Origin: Nitriliruptoraceae bacterium
GTDB lineage: Bacteria; Actinomycetota; Nitriliruptoria; Nitriliruptorales; Nitriliruptoraceae
Direction of reading: 5' to 3'
Length of the DNA: 37,798 nt
Assembly: GCA_003558435.1 (NCBI GenBank)
Contig: PWLR01000212.1
Coordinates: forward strand, 1 to 37,798
Below the pieces are notes generated by a model that was not told where the DNA came from, did no database searches, and was given only the letters and a program-made list of their open reading frames with translations. Numbering within the stretch: the first letter of the stretch is position 1; every line of letters begins with the position of its first letter. The position numbers and the translations under genes were made by a program. This document shows positions 6,732 to 14,762 of this stretch, in pieces.

Positions 6732-7850
6732 ATGGCCGTCAGTCACGCCGACGAGATCGCGGCTCAGCGCAAGCGCCTCACCCAGCTCGAGGCCGATCTC
6801 GACATCGCCACCAAGCGCGACCGGTTCGGTGAGCTGCAGGAGCGCGCCGCTGAGCCGGGTCTGTGGGACGACCCCGACCATGCGCGCACCGTGACCACCC
6901 AGATGTCGCGTCTGGAGAACGAACTCGGGCGCTTCGACGGCCTGATCGAACGGCTCGACGACCTGGAGGTCCTACAGGAACTGGCGATCGAGGAGGGCGA
7001 CGACGCCTCCGTCGCCGAGGTGGCCGGGGGGCTCGCGGCCGTCGATGCGGAACTCGATCGCCTCGAGGTCGTCACGATGCTCGGCGGCGAGCACGACGAC
7101 TCGGACGCGATCGTCTCGGTGCACGCGGGGGAGGGCGGCGTCGACGCCATGGACTGGGCGATGCTGCTGCAGCGGATGTACCTACGCTGGGCCGAGCAGC
7201 GCGGCTTCGGCGCGGACGTCTACGACGAGTCCTACGGCGAGGAAGCCGGGCTGAAGTCGACCACCTTCGAGATCAGCGGCCCCGGGGCCTACGGGTGGCT
7301 GTCGGTCGAACACGGTGTGCACCGTCTCGTGCGCATCAGCCCGTTCGATTCCCAGGCCCGACGCCAGACCTCGTTCGCGCTGGTCGACGTGGTGCCGGTG
7401 CTGCCCGACGTCGACGAGGACGTCGAGGTACCCGACGAGGACATCCGCGTGGATGTCTACCGCTCCTCGGGCCCGGGCGGACAGAGCGTCAACACCACGG
7501 ACTCGGCCGTGCGCATCACCCACCTGCCATCGGGGCTGGTCGTCAGCTGCCAGAACGAGAAGTCCCAGCACCAGAACAAGGCGGTGGCGCTACGGGTGCT
7601 GAAGGTCCGCCTCGCCGAACTCGAGCGACTCAAGCGGGCGGAGGAGCTGGACGATATCCGTGGTGGCGTGCAGAACGTCGGTTTCGGGTCGCAGATCCGC
7701 AGCTACGTGATGCACCCGTACCAGATGGTGAAGGACCTGCGTTCGGAGTACGAGACCGGCAACGTGCAAGGGGTGCTGGACGGAGACCTGGACGGGCTCA
7801 TGGAGGCAGAACTGCGTCGCCGCGTGCGCGAGGCGGCCGAAGAAGCCTGA
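6732..7850 (+). CDS. prfB: Peptide chain release factor 2
   Basis: 372 residues, full length. The codon-recognition motif SPF is at 203-205 (in [15 protein letters not shown]) and the peptidyl-hydrolysis motif GGQ is at 249-251 (in [17 protein letters not shown]), so it is RF2, which reads UGA and UAA. The N-terminal helical domain and C-terminal [23 protein letters not shown] block are typical. GGAGGAG lies about 10 bases before the ATG. The frame is unbroken from the start, so there is no programmed +1 frameshift such as E. coli prfB has; autoregulation by that route is absent, as usual in actinobacteria. It is followed by ftsE in the common actinobacterial order. Confidence 0.97.
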   Translation: MAVSHADEIAAQRKRLTQLEADLDIATKRDRFGELQERAAEPGLWDDPDHARTVTTQMSRLENELGRFDGLIERLDDLEVLQELAIEEGDDASVAEVAGGLAAVDAELDRLEVVTMLGGEHDDSDAIVSVHAGEGGVDAMDWAMLLQRMYLRWAEQRGFGADVYDESYGEEAGLKSTTFEISGPGAYGWLSVEHGVHRLVRISPFDSQARRQTSFALVDVVPVLPDVDEDVEVPDEDIRVDVYRSSGPGGQSVNTTDSAVRITHLPSGLVVSCQNEKSQHQNKAVALRVLKVRLAELERLKRAEELDDIRGGVQNVGFGSQIRSYVMHPYQMVKDLRSEYETGNVQGVLDGDLDGLMEAELRRRVREAAEEA

Positions 7851-7937
7851 GCCGGGGGAGACGTTCCCGGGACGCCCCGCTCGGGGTCGGTCATCCGTAC
7901 ACCTACGCACCTGTCAGTCCAGCTGGACGTGCTGTTG

Positions 7938-7943
7938 TAACCT
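7938..7943 (+). promoter_or_regulatory. Candidate -10 element upstream of ftsE
   Basis: TAACCT, preceded by GCTGTTG, lies 160 bases before the ftsE start. It closely resembles the GTTGCTGTAGCCT element upstream of the M23 peptidase gene. No convincing -35 is present at 16-18 bases, so the call is weak. Confidence 0.3.
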
Positions 7944-8009
7944 CCCCCGCTGGCCGTGGCGATCGGGTCACGGTCCGCTGGGGCGGAGCTCCGACCACGG
8001 CCACGACTC

Positions 8010-8041
8010 GACCACCCGACCACCCGACCACCCGACCACCC
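8010..8041 (+). repeat. Four-copy 8-bp tandem repeat upstream of ftsE
   Basis: The octamer GACCACCC is repeated four times without interruption (8010, 8018, 8026, 8034). It sits about 60 bases before the ftsE start in the probable leader. Perfect short repeats like this vary in copy number by slippage. Confidence 0.9.
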
Positions 8042-8102
8042 ATGGGCGCGCGGCCCGGCTCAACGGCCTGCCGCGGGCACCTCGACGGACCGAGCAGCCG
8101 AC

Positions 8103-8801
8103 GTGATCAGGCTCCAGAACGTCACCAAGACCTACAAGCGCGGCTCCGACGGGGAGGTCGTCGCGCTCAAGGACGTGTCGATCGAGGTCAACAAGGGCGA
8201 GTTCGTCTTCGTCGTCGGCCCGTCGGGCTCCGGCAAGTCGACGTTCATGAAGCTCTTGACGCGCGAGCAGGTCATCGATGAGGGCGAGTTGTGGGTGGCC
8301 GGGAAGAACCTCGGCACGCTCCGAGCCTGGAAGGTCCCGGTGCTTCGCCGCGAGATCGGATACGTCTACCAGGACTTCAAGCTGCTCTCGAACAAGACCG
8401 TCTACGAGAACATCGCCTTCGCCCTCGAGGTCATCGGCAAGCACCGTCGTGAGATCGAGCGCCGCGTCCCGGAGGTGCTCGAGCTCGTCGGTCTGGCGGA
8501 CAAGGCCAAGGCGCAACCCCACGAACTCTCCGGTGGTCAGCAGCAGCGGGTCTCGGTCGCTCGAGCGTTCGTCAACAACCCACGGATCCTGCTCTGCGAC
8601 GAGCCGACCGGCAACCTCGACCCCTCCACCTCCGTCGGGATCATGAAGCTGCTCGATCGCATCAACCGCACCGGCGCCACGGTGGTGATGGCCACCCACG
8701 ATCAGCACATCGTCGACTCGATGCGCCGTCGCGTGATCGAGCTCGAGGACGGCGTGGTGGTCCGCGACCAGTCACGCGGCGTCTACGGGTACGGGAGCTG
8801 A
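8103..8801 (+). CDS. ftsE: Cell division ATP-binding protein FtsE
   Basis: 232 residues from the GTG at 8103, which gives the family N-terminus ([11 protein letters not shown]) and usual length; the frame opens further upstream through the octamer repeat, but that part is not FtsE-like. Walker [11 protein letters not shown]-loop [12 protein letters not shown] signature LSGGQQQR, Walker [13 protein letters not shown] and the switch His in MATHDQHIV are all present. FtsE is the cytoplasmic ATPase of the FtsEX complex, which drives peptidoglycan hydrolysis at the division site through a periplasmic or extracellular partner. It lies 64 bases before ftsX. The ribosome site is weak. Confidence 0.96.
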   Translation: MIRLQNVTKTYKRGSDGEVVALKDVSIEVNKGEFVFVVGPSGSGKSTFMKLLTREQVIDEGELWVAGKNLGTLRAWKVPVLRREIGYVYQDFKLLSNKTVYENIAFALEVIGKHRREIERRVPEVLELVGLADKAKAQPHELSGGQQQRVSVARAFVNNPRILLCDEPTGNLDPSTSVGIMKLLDRINRTGATVVMATHDQHIVDSMRRRVIELEDGVVVRDQSRGVYGYGS

Positions 8802-8865
8802 TCCTGCTCGCCCGCCCTCTCAGCACGACACCCGCCATGCGCGATGCGAACCTAGGAGCTGATCG

Positions 8866-9759
8866 ATGACCGCCCGCTGGCGCTACATCATGGTCGAGGC
8901 CTTCACCGGCCTGCGGCGCAACCTGATGATGACCTTCGCGGTGGTGCTGTCGGTGACGGTGTCGCTGACCCTGCTGGGTGCCAGCCTGTTGCTGTCGGAC
9001 CAGGTGGATCTGGCCACCGACGACTGGGTCGGTCGCGTGGAGGTGTCGATCTTCCTGTGTGACGACCGCACCTGTCCGGCGATCACCCCCGAGCAGCAGG
9101 ACGACCTGCGCTCGGAGCTCGAATCCCAGGAGGTCGTGGCCGAGGTCTTCTACGAGTCCAAGCGTGAGGCGTTCGAGCGCTTCCAGGAGCTGTTCTCCGA
9201 CCAGCCGTCGCTGGTCGATGCCATCGATCCCGACACCCTGCCGGCGTCGTTCCGGGTGCGGCTCGAGAACCCCAACCTGTTCAACGTGATCGCCGATCAG
9301 TTCTCCGCCTTCCCGGGTGTCGACGAGATCGTCGATCAGCGCGAGGTGCTCAACCAGTTCCTTCGCTTCACCAACGTGGTGCGCAACGCCGCACTGATCG
9401 TCGCCGCGATCCAGCTCGTCGCGGCCGGGGTGTTGATCGCCAACACGATCCGGGTCGCCGCGTTCGCCCGCCGCGAACAGACCTCCGTCATGCGTCTGGT
9501 CGGGGCCAGCAACTGGTACATCCGTCTCCCGTTCGTCCTCGAGGGCGTGATGGCCGGATTGATCGGCGCGCTGGTGTCCTGGGGCCTGCTGTATGCCACC
9601 GTGCCTCGGGTCGCGGGCAACCTGTCCCGTGATATCGAGCTCATGCCGTTCATCGGCGCAGAGCAGGTCATCCTCGTCGGACCGTGGCTGTTGATCGCCG
9701 GGACGGGCATCGCGGCGTTCTCGTCGATCGTCGCGCTCCGTCGGTTCCTGGACGTGTAG
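8866..9759 (+). CDS. ftsX: Cell division protein FtsX
   Basis: 297 residues, with AGGAG upstream of the ATG. Layout: short cytoplasmic lead, first membrane helix about 22-45, an extracellular loop of about 125 residues (including the FtsX-ECD strand VEVSIFLCDD and a C-x6-C pair), then three helices with the FtsX/MacB core NTIRVAAFARREQTSVMRLVGASNWYIRLPFVLEG. It is the membrane half of FtsEX. The extracellular loop docks a coiled-coil hydrolase or activator, here most likely the M23 protein encoded 168 bases downstream. Confidence 0.96.
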   Translation: MTARWRYIMVEAFTGLRRNLMMTFAVVLSVTVSLTLLGASLLLSDQVDLATDDWVGRVEVSIFLCDDRTCPAITPEQQDDLRSELESQEVVAEVFYESKREAFERFQELFSDQPSLVDAIDPDTLPASFRVRLENPNLFNVIADQFSAFPGVDEIVDQREVLNQFLRFTNVVRNAALIVAAIQLVAAGVLIANTIRVAAFARREQTSVMRLVGASNWYIRLPFVLEGVMAGLIGALVSWGLLYATVPRVAGNLSRDIELMPFIGAEQVILVGPWLLIAGTGIAAFSSIVALRRFLDV

Positions 9760-9843
9760 CGCCGGCGCCGATCGTCGAGGTGGGCCGTTCGGCCCCTCAA
9801 GCGACGGACCTGGTCGGTCGAACACCTAGAGGTGGTTCGGGCA

Positions 9844-9873
9844 CTGACGTGGGTGTTGTGGTTGCTGTAGCCT
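9844..9873 (+). promoter_or_regulatory. Promoter of the M23 peptidase gene
   Basis: CTGACG at 9844-9849 and TAGCCT at 9868-9873 are separated by 18 bases, giving a reasonable housekeeping-type promoter 53 bases before the chosen GTG start. The same -10 hexamer with 18-base spacing occurs before the ATP-grasp gene at 25672. Confidence 0.5.
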
Positions 9874-9926
9874 CGTGCGGTCGACCGGCCTCACTGAGCG
9901 TCGGTTACTTATTGCGGAGCGTGAGC

Positions 9927-11420
9927 GTGGGGCGTCGAGTGGCGGGGCGGAGTCGTGGGCGCGGTCGCCGCCTGAGTGCCGGCGTGATCGTCCTGCTCCT
10001 GGTTCCGGCGGTCGCCGCCGCCCAGACCCCCGAGTTGCGCGGTCAGCTCGACGAACTGGGAAGCGAGAAGCAGCAGGCAAAGCGCGACCTCGGTGAGGTC
10101 GCCGCACGCGAGGGTGATGCCCGAGAGGTGCTGGCTGCCGTGTCCGGCGAACTCGACGACGCCGAGGACGAACTCGACGCGATGGTTGCCGAACTCGAGC
10201 GGCAGGAGGACCTGCTCGCCGTCGCGATCACCGCCGCCGGGGTCGCGCGTGTGCGTCTCGCGGTCGTCGAGGCCGAGCGGGAGGTGGCCGAGATCGAGCT
10301 CACGGAGAAGCGTGAGCGGTTGGACGCCCGGGTCCGAGCGGCCTTCAAGTACGGCCAGATCTCGTTCCTCGAGGCGTTCGTCGGGACGAAGGACATCGCC
10401 GAGTTCCTCAACTCGAGCATCTACGTCAGCAGTGTGCTCGAGGGGGATCGCGAACTGGTCGAGGAGGTCTCCGGGCTGCTCGGCGACGTCGAGGCACAAC
10501 GACGCGAGGCCCGGTCGCTAAGTACGGCGGCCGAGCGCGAGGCTGCCGCCGCCGACGCCGCGACCGCAGAGGTGGAGCGCGCGACCGCGGAGCAACAGCG
10601 ACTCACCGAGTTGATCGCCGAGCGGCGGGCAAAGCAGCAACGGGCGATGCTGGCCCTGGCCGACGACCGGGCAGCGATCGAGGCGCATCTGAGCGGCCTG
10701 GAAGCCGAAGGGCAGCGCATCGGTGACCAGTTGGCGGCCATCGCCCAGCAGCAGGCCGAAGAGGCCGAACGCGCGGCGGCTGCGGCCTTGGAGGCCGAAG
10801 CGGCAGCTCTGGCGGAGGCGGAAGCCCGGGCCGAAGCCGAGCGCCAGGCGGCAGCGGCCGAGGCGCAGCGGCGCCACGAAGCCGCTGAGGCCGAAGACCG
10901 AGCCGGCGACGTCGAAACGGACGCTCCTCGTCCGGCTCCTGCTCCTGCTCTGTCTGCGGCTCCGGCGCCCGCGCCTCCAGCACCACCCGTGTCGTCGCCT
11001 GCGCCTTCCGCGCCGAGCTCCGGCGGCTGGACCAGGCCGGTCGGTGGGCACGTGACCTCGGCGTACGGGCCGAGGTGGGGACGCGTTCACAACGGTGTCG
11101 ATCTCGCCGGTAGTACCGGTACCACCGTGGTGGCGTCCCGCTCGGGCACGGTCGTGACCGTGATCGCCTCGTGCCACCCGACCAGTTCGTTCGGGTGCGG
11201 TGGCGGCTTCGGCAACTACGTGACGGTCGCGCATGCCGACGGTATGGCAACCATCTACGCCCACCTCTCGGCCGTTTCGGTCTGTACCGGTCAGAGCATC
11301 TCGGCGGGACAGAGCCTGGGCGCCGTGGGGAACTCGGGGAGCAGCTACGGCGCGCACCTGCACTTCGAGGTCCGCGAGGCAGGTGTCCCACGCAACCCCT
11401 GTAGCTACATCAGCTGCTGA
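9927..11420 (+). CDS. Secreted coiled-coil M23 (LytM) peptidase, EnvC-like partner of FtsEX
   Basis: 497 residues. GGAG seven bases before the GTG at 9927 decides this start over the GTG at 9921. An Arg-rich lead plus hydrophobic VIVLLLVPAVAAA forms a signal peptide, probably cut after AAA. Residues about 30-300 are a long Glu/Ala/Arg coiled coil with a break near FKYGQISFLEAFVGTKDIAEFLNS, the segment typical of EnvC/PcsB-type proteins. An Ala/Pro/Ser linker (about 325-365) leads to the LytM domain: zinc ligands His388 and Asp392 (HNGVD), YAHLS, and HLHFEV with His477 and His479. The metal site is complete, so it should be an active endopeptidase rather than a dead activator. Context next to ftsEX supports a role in septal wall splitting. 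Confidence 0.9.
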   Translation: MGRRVAGRSRGRGRRLSAGVIVLLLVPAVAAAQTPELRGQLDELGSEKQQAKRDLGEVAAREGDAREVLAAVSGELDDAEDELDAMVAELERQEDLLAVAITAAGVARVRLAVVEAEREVAEIELTEKRERLDARVRAAFKYGQISFLEAFVGTKDIAEFLNSSIYVSSVLEGDRELVEEVSGLLGDVEAQRREARSLSTAAEREAAAADAATAEVERATAEQQRLTELIAERRAKQQRAMLALADDRAAIEAHLSGLEAEGQRIGDQLAAIAQQQAEEAERAAAAALEAEAAALAEAEARAEAERQAAAAEAQRRHEAAEAEDRAGDVETDAPRPAPAPALSAAPAPAPPAPPVSSPAPSAPSSGGWTRPVGGHVTSAYGPRWGRVHNGVDLAGSTGTTVVASRSGTVVTVIASCHPTSSFGCGGGFGNYVTVAHADGMATIYAHLSAVSVCTGQSISAGQSLGAVGNSGSSYGAHLHFEVREAGVPRNPCSYISC

Positions 11421-11475
11421 GGGCGCCGCTGTTCGAGGGGTCCTCCGCGAGGGGCCCGGCGACGGCCGCGCTCGA

Positions 11476-11481
11476 TACGCT
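11476..11481 (+). promoter_or_regulatory. Candidate -10 for a leaderless smpB transcript
   Basis: TACGCT ends 8 bases before the smpB ATG, so transcription would begin at or next to the start codon, and there is no ribosome site in between. A leaderless mRNA is likely, though read-through from the M23 gene (69 bases upstream) is also possible. No clear -35 is seen. Confidence 0.35.
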
Positions 11482-11489
11482 GACGGGCT

Positions 11490-11975
11490 ATGGCGACCAA
11501 GAACAAGAGCAGCGAGTCCGACGGCACCAAGCTGATCGTCAGCAACCGTCGTGCGCGTTTCGACTACTTCCTCGACGACCGTTACGAGGCCGGCCTCGTG
11601 CTGACGGGCACGGAGGTGAAGTCGTTGCGCGATGGCAAGGGCTCGCTGGCCGAGGCCTGGGTCAAGATCGACGAGCGCGGGGAAGCCTGGTTGATGCAGG
11701 CCCACATCCCGGAGTACACCTTCGGCAACCGCAACAACCACAACCCGATCCAACCGCGCAAACTGCTGCTCAAGAAGAGCGAGATCGAGAAGCTCGGCAA
11801 GGAGGTCGGGGCGAAGGGGGTGACGCTCGTGCCCACCCGCCTGTACTTCCGCAAGGGCCGAGCCAAGCTCGAGTTCGCCACCGGTCGGGGCAAGAACGTG
11901 GCCGACAAGCGCCAGACCAGCAAGGAGCGCGACGCCAAGCGTGAGATCCAGCGCGCACTCAAGCAACGGCGCTGA
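11490..11975 (+). CDS. smpB: SsrA-binding protein SmpB
   Basis: 161 residues. Family blocks are intact: NRRARFDYFLDDRYEAGLVLTGTEVKSLRDGKGSLAEAWVKI, AHIPEYTFGNRNNHNPIQPRKLLLKKSEI, the VPTRLYFRKGRAKLEFATGRGK barrel end and the basic C-terminal tail that enters the empty mRNA channel. SmpB binds tmRNA and delivers it to stalled ribosomes. The start has no Shine-Dalgarno sequence. The ssrA gene follows 180 bases downstream, the usual actinobacterial arrangement. Confidence 0.97.
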   Translation: MATKNKSSESDGTKLIVSNRRARFDYFLDDRYEAGLVLTGTEVKSLRDGKGSLAEAWVKIDERGEAWLMQAHIPEYTFGNRNNHNPIQPRKLLLKKSEIEKLGKEVGAKGVTLVPTRLYFRKGRAKLEFATGRGKNVADKRQTSKERDAKREIQRALKQRR

Positions 11976-12117
11976 TCGGCCGATGCTCGTGAACGTGTCA
12001 CGGGTCGTTCAGAGGCCGGACACCCGGCGGTGGCCTCACCTCTAGCATCGACCGGTTGGATGAGGTACGTTGCTCGACCCCCTCGGATACGGGACACGTT
12101 CCGCTCCGACAGGGACC

Positions 12118-12123
12118 TTGACA
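12118..12123 (+). promoter_or_regulatory. -35 element of the tmRNA gene
   Basis: A perfect TTGACA is centred 35 bases upstream of the mature tmRNA 5' end at 12156. The -10 region between (around 12141-12149) is GC-rich and has no good match. The position alone makes a promoter plausible. Confidence 0.45.
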
Positions 12124-12155
12124 ACTGCACAGCGTCGATGCGCCTCACCAAACCT

Positions 12156-12526
12156 GGGGCTGACGCGGTTTCGACCGTGGTCATTCCCTTGCCATGGGAG
12201 CGTGCCGAGGGTGCTCGCGCGACCTCGATAATCCCACGCGAGAACCTATAATTGCCAACAACTCTGAGGTCTCTGACCTGGCAATCGCAGCTTAATAACC
12301 TGCGACGATCCGCCTCCGATGCCTCGTAAGAGGGTCGCGATCGTCATCACGAGGCTCCACCCCGAAGGCACTGACCGCCGGGCCGAGGGGGAAATCTAAC
12401 GGTGGTATGGACGTGGAAGCTGCTTGGCACCGGAGCACCACGTCCGAGATCATCCGGAACCTACGCACGTAGAGCCCAGAGCATCGGGACCGCGGGACCC
12501 GGGTTCGACTCCCGGCAGCTCCACCA
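12156..12526 (+). ncRNA. ssrA: Transfer-messenger RNA (tmRNA)
   Basis: 371 bases from GGGGCTGA to an encoded CCA. The 5' GGGGCUG pairs with CAGCUCC at the 3' end to form the tRNA-like acceptor, followed by A-CCA. The T-arm GGGTTCGACTCCC is at 12501-12513, and the conserved 5' GACGCGGTTTCGACCG block is present. The tag reading frame starts at the resume codon GCC (12255-12257) and runs to a double TAA at 12294-12299; the encoded tag is ANNSEVSDLAIAA. It acts with SmpB to rescue stalled ribosomes and mark products for proteolysis. The AIAA ending, rather than ALAA, is unusual. Confidence 0.96.
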
Positions 12527-12611
12527 GTCTCACCCCGAACTTCAAGCTCGTGTGATGGACGCACCACCGACTCCGGCCACCAAGGGCCGTTCGGTGGGGA
12601 CGGGCGACCGG

Positions 12612-12637
12612 CCGTGACCCCGCAAAGGGGGTCGCGG
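12612..12637 (+). terminator. Hairpin downstream of tmRNA
   Basis: CCGTGACCCC pairs with GGGGTCGCGG (one G-U pair) around a GCAAAG loop, 86 bases after the tmRNA CCA end. It could end ssrA transcription. No U-run follows. Confidence 0.5.
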
Positions 12638-12698
12638 AACGGGTCCCATCCACGCAGCCATCCCACGGAACCACAGGCGCATCGACGCTTGCAGAGCG

Positions 12699-12727
12699 AG
12701 CCCCCGCCGACGACGTCGGCGGGGGCT
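12699..12727. terminator. Strong GC hairpin between tmRNA and the leftward gene at 12802
   Basis: AGCCCCCGCCGAC and its complement form a perfect 13-bp stem with a 3-base loop, followed by TCG. It lies between ssrA and the convergent hypothetical gene and probably terminates from both directions. Confidence 0.75.
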
Positions 12728-12801
12728 TCGTGCTGTCTGCCGGCTTCCGCAGGTACCTCGGTCGCGTCCACGCCGGACGTCCACCTCATGCCCCACCCAC
12801 A

Positions 12802-13332
12802 TCAGTCGCCGTCGACGTCGGGGTCGGGGGTCTGCTGGTAGAGCTCGGGGGTCGGCTCGCCACCGTTGGCCAGGCGCTCCGCCTCGGCGATCGCGTCATG
12901 ACCTTCGCGCAGGGACCCGTCGTGGACGACCAGGTCGCGTCCCAGGGTGACCAGCGCGGCGATGTCGTCCTCACCCGCCGCGTGAGCCTCGGTGACCGTC
13001 CGGTCGGCGAGCAGGGAAAAGTTCGCTGACAACGTCGCCCGCGACGGGCCCCAGATCAGCCAGTTGAGGTGCGCATGAAGCTCTCGGGTGGCGGCTGCGA
13101 GGCCGTCATCGGCGGACCCGACGTCGGGTTCAGGCACCTGCTCGCCATCGTGACCGAAACCCGGCATCAGGTTGGTCGCGGCTGGATCGACGAAGGTCTC
13201 GGCCACGATCAGAGCGGTGAGGCCGACGGCGAGCAGCAGCACGATGCCGATCGCCACCACGGTCCGCCGGGTCCGCGGAGCGGTCCTCGCGGCCCGTGGG
13301 CGTTCGGTCTCGTCATCGTCGGGGGCATGCAT
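12802..13332 (-). CDS. Membrane-anchored hypothetical protein
   Basis: 176 residues from the ATG at 13332 (MHAPDDDET); the frame is open to an ATG at 13443, which would add 37 residues and cannot be excluded. After an acidic then Arg-rich cytoplasmic lead there is one membrane helix (VVAIGIVLLLAVGLTALIVAETF, about residues 25-47). The remaining 130 residues are outside the cell, mostly helical and His/Asp/Glu-rich, ending in a disordered acidic tail. The outside part is not a family I recognise. It is divergent from the potassium channel gene. Confidence 0.65.
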   Translation of the reverse strand: MHAPDDDETERPRAARTAPRTRRTVVAIGIVLLLAVGLTALIVAETFVDPAATNLMPGFGHDGEQVPEPDVGSADDGLAAATRELHAHLNWLIWGPSRATLSANFSLLADRTVTEAHAAGEDDIAALVTLGRDLVVHDGSLREGHDAIAEAERLANGGEPTPELYQQTPDPDVDGD

Positions 13333-13419
13333 GCTCGCTCGAGGTCCGAGACGGTGGGTTCCAGGCGAGAGATGGTCGCAGGTCCAGCTCTCGTCCGCAG
13401 ATGGGGTGGCGGCGAGTAC

Positions 13420-13425
13420 TAGGAT
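13420..13425 (+). promoter_or_regulatory. Candidate -10 element for the potassium channel gene
   Basis: TAGGAT, preceded by TAC, lies 54 bases before the channel GTG start in the divergent intergenic region. No -35 of quality is visible. Confidence 0.3.
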
Positions 13426-13478
13426 GGACTCCGGTTCCGCCACTCCCCAGCCGCGCTGGTAGGCGTCGAGGAGGCCTC

Positions 13479-13868
13479 GTGGTCGTCACCCTGGTCGCGC
13501 TCGGACGGTTGTTCCGGTCGATGGGGCGGGCGATCGCCGACCCCGCCACCCGCGGTCTGGTGGCGTTGACGGCGGTGATCCTCGCGGGTGGGACCCTCTT
13601 CTATCGCTCGGCGGAGGATTGGTCGTTCCTCGATGCTCTCTACTTCAGCGTCGTGACCCTCACGACCATCGGGTTCGGGGACCTGGTGCCCACCACAGAC
13701 GGGGCGAAGCTCTTCACGATCATCTACTCGCTGCTGGGAGTGGGCGTCGTGGCCTCGTTCGTGGCGTCGCTGGCCATCTTCACCCGGAACGAATGGCCGG
13801 CGCGCCACAGCAACCCGAGGCACCCCCGCGGGCGCAAGGCCTCGGGTCAGGCCGAGCCCCCTGCGTGA
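13479..13868 (+). CDS. Two-helix potassium channel
   Basis: 129 residues from a GTG with GAGGAGG just upstream. Layout: a short amphipathic lead, outer helix (about 27-43), pore helix, selectivity filter TIGFG at 63-67 followed by Asp68, and inner helix (about 77-101) with the glycine hinge LLGVGVVASF. A basic, Pro-rich 27-residue tail ends the protein. This is the minimal KcsA-type Ion_trans_2 channel with no RCK or cyclic-nucleotide domain, so gating by a bound ligand is not evident. It lies upstream of ectABC, and a role in osmotic or pH response is a reasonable inference. Confidence 0.9.
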   Translation: MVVTLVALGRLFRSMGRAIADPATRGLVALTAVILAGGTLFYRSAEDWSFLDALYFSVVTLTTIGFGDLVPTTDGAKLFTIIYSLLGVGVVASFVASLAIFTRNEWPARHSNPRHPRGRKASGQAEPPA

Positions 13869-14068
13869 ACGTTGGCCACGACCCGTGCCCGAGGGTGGCC
13901 TATTAGCGACCCTCCGCAACGATCGCAAGCCTCGGCCACCGACCGTTCGGTCAGTGCATCGAGGTCTGAACAGCCCTTCGACACCACATACGGTAGAGAC
14001 GCACGAGCAACCACCCCGACCGCGGCTCGCCTGAGTCGCGGAACGGTGTCGCTCCAAAGCTCGTGCAT
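13847..14068 (-). CDS. Possible small cysteine-containing protein
   Basis: 73 residues from the ATG at 14068 (MHELWSDTV). The sequence has a more protein-like composition than the surrounding frames and carries Cys33 and a CDRCGG motif at 48-53, half of a typical zinc ribbon. It overlaps the 3' end of the channel gene by 22 bases on the opposite strand. No Shine-Dalgarno site is seen. It fills most of the 13869-14208 gap, which otherwise contains only a GACCGTTCGGTC palindrome. No family recognised; it may be chance. Confidence 0.35.
   Translation of the reverse strand: MHELWSDTVPRLRRAAVGVVARASLPYVVSKGCSDLDALTERSVAEACDRCGGSLIGHPRARVVANVHAGGSA
13941..13952. promoter_or_regulatory. Candidate TetR-like operator upstream of ectA
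   Basis: GACCGTTCGGTC is a palindrome with 5-bp arms, embedded in ACCGACCGTTCGGTCA, a form often bound by actinobacterial TetR regulators. It lies about 260 bases before ectA. No TetR gene is adjacent, so the role is uncertain. Confidence 0.25.
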
Positions 14069-14208
14069 CGTCCGCGATACTGGGAGGTGATCCGCAGGCC
14101 GGTGAGGGCATCCGACGTCCCTCGCCCCGCGTTTCGCCTCGTCCAGACGCACCCTCGACGGTTCTCGTCGCGCTGCGCCACGAGGCTGCGGCGTACCCGG
14201 CCATCACT

Positions 14209-14760
14209 ATGCGAACCGATCTCGATGCTCAGAGCTTCACCGTGCGCGAGCCGCGACCGGACGACGCAGCCGCCCTCTGGCGCCTCGTTCGCGACAGCGG
14301 GTCCTTGGACCTCAACTCGCCCTACGTCTACCTACTGATCTGCACCGATCACGCCGCGACCTCGGTGGTCGCCACCGACGAGCACGACCGACCGGTGGGC
14401 TTCGTCGCCGCCTATCGCCCGCCGCCGGAGCCTGGTGCGGCATTCGTCTGGCAGGTCGGCGTCGCCGGACGCGCGCGGGGCCAGGGCCTGGCCAGGCGCC
14501 TCGTGAAGGCCATGCTGTCACGCGAGGCCAACCGTGACGCGCACGTGCTGACGGCCACGGTCACGCCCGACAACGCCGCGTCGCTCGCGCTGTTCCGCCG
14601 CGTCGCGTCCGATCTATCGGCAGGGGTCGAAGAGCACGAACGGTTCCCCGCCGAGGTCTTCCCCGAGGGCCACGCGCCCGAGGTCGAACTACGTATCGGC
14701 CCACTCGTTGCGCGCGTAGCCGTCGCGGAGGACCTACGCACCCACGAGCCCACCGCCTGA
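14209..14760 (+). CDS. ectA: L-2,4-diaminobutyrate acetyltransferase
   Basis: 183 residues. GNAT fold: FTVREPRPDDAAALWRLVRDSGSLDLNSPYVYLLICTDHAATSVVA is the EctA N-terminus, and acetyl-CoA binding motif A is WQVGVAGRARGQGLARRL. TVTPDNAASLALFRRVA is the conserved end of the fold. It acetylates diaminobutyrate at the gamma nitrogen with acetyl-CoA, step two of ectoine synthesis. It leads ectABC. The ATG has no clear ribosome site and no promoter with both boxes could be found, so regulation by salt cannot be read from the sequence. A 25-bp repeat array separates it from ectB. Confidence 0.95.
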   Translation: MRTDLDAQSFTVREPRPDDAAALWRLVRDSGSLDLNSPYVYLLICTDHAATSVVATDEHDRPVGFVAAYRPPPEPGAAFVWQVGVAGRARGQGLARRLVKAMLSREANRDAHVLTATVTPDNAASLALFRRVASDLSAGVEEHERFPAEVFPEGHAPEVELRIGPLVARVAVAEDLRTHEPTA

Positions 14761-14762
14761 CG

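Noticed and set aside
6732-6830. Programmed frameshift site in prfB
   Set aside because: I checked the first codons for a UGA stop after a slippery CUU; the frame is continuous from the ATG, so no frameshift is needed.
8010-8041. CRISPR-like array
   Set aside because: The repeats here and at 6608, 14763 and 4020 are adjacent tandem copies without unique spacers, so they are not CRISPR.
10518-11966. Long open frame of 482 codons on the minus strand
   Set aside because: It is antisense to the M23 peptidase and smpB genes, both with full family motifs. Its translation is a codon-shadow of the Glu/Ala-rich coiled coil with no recognisable domain.
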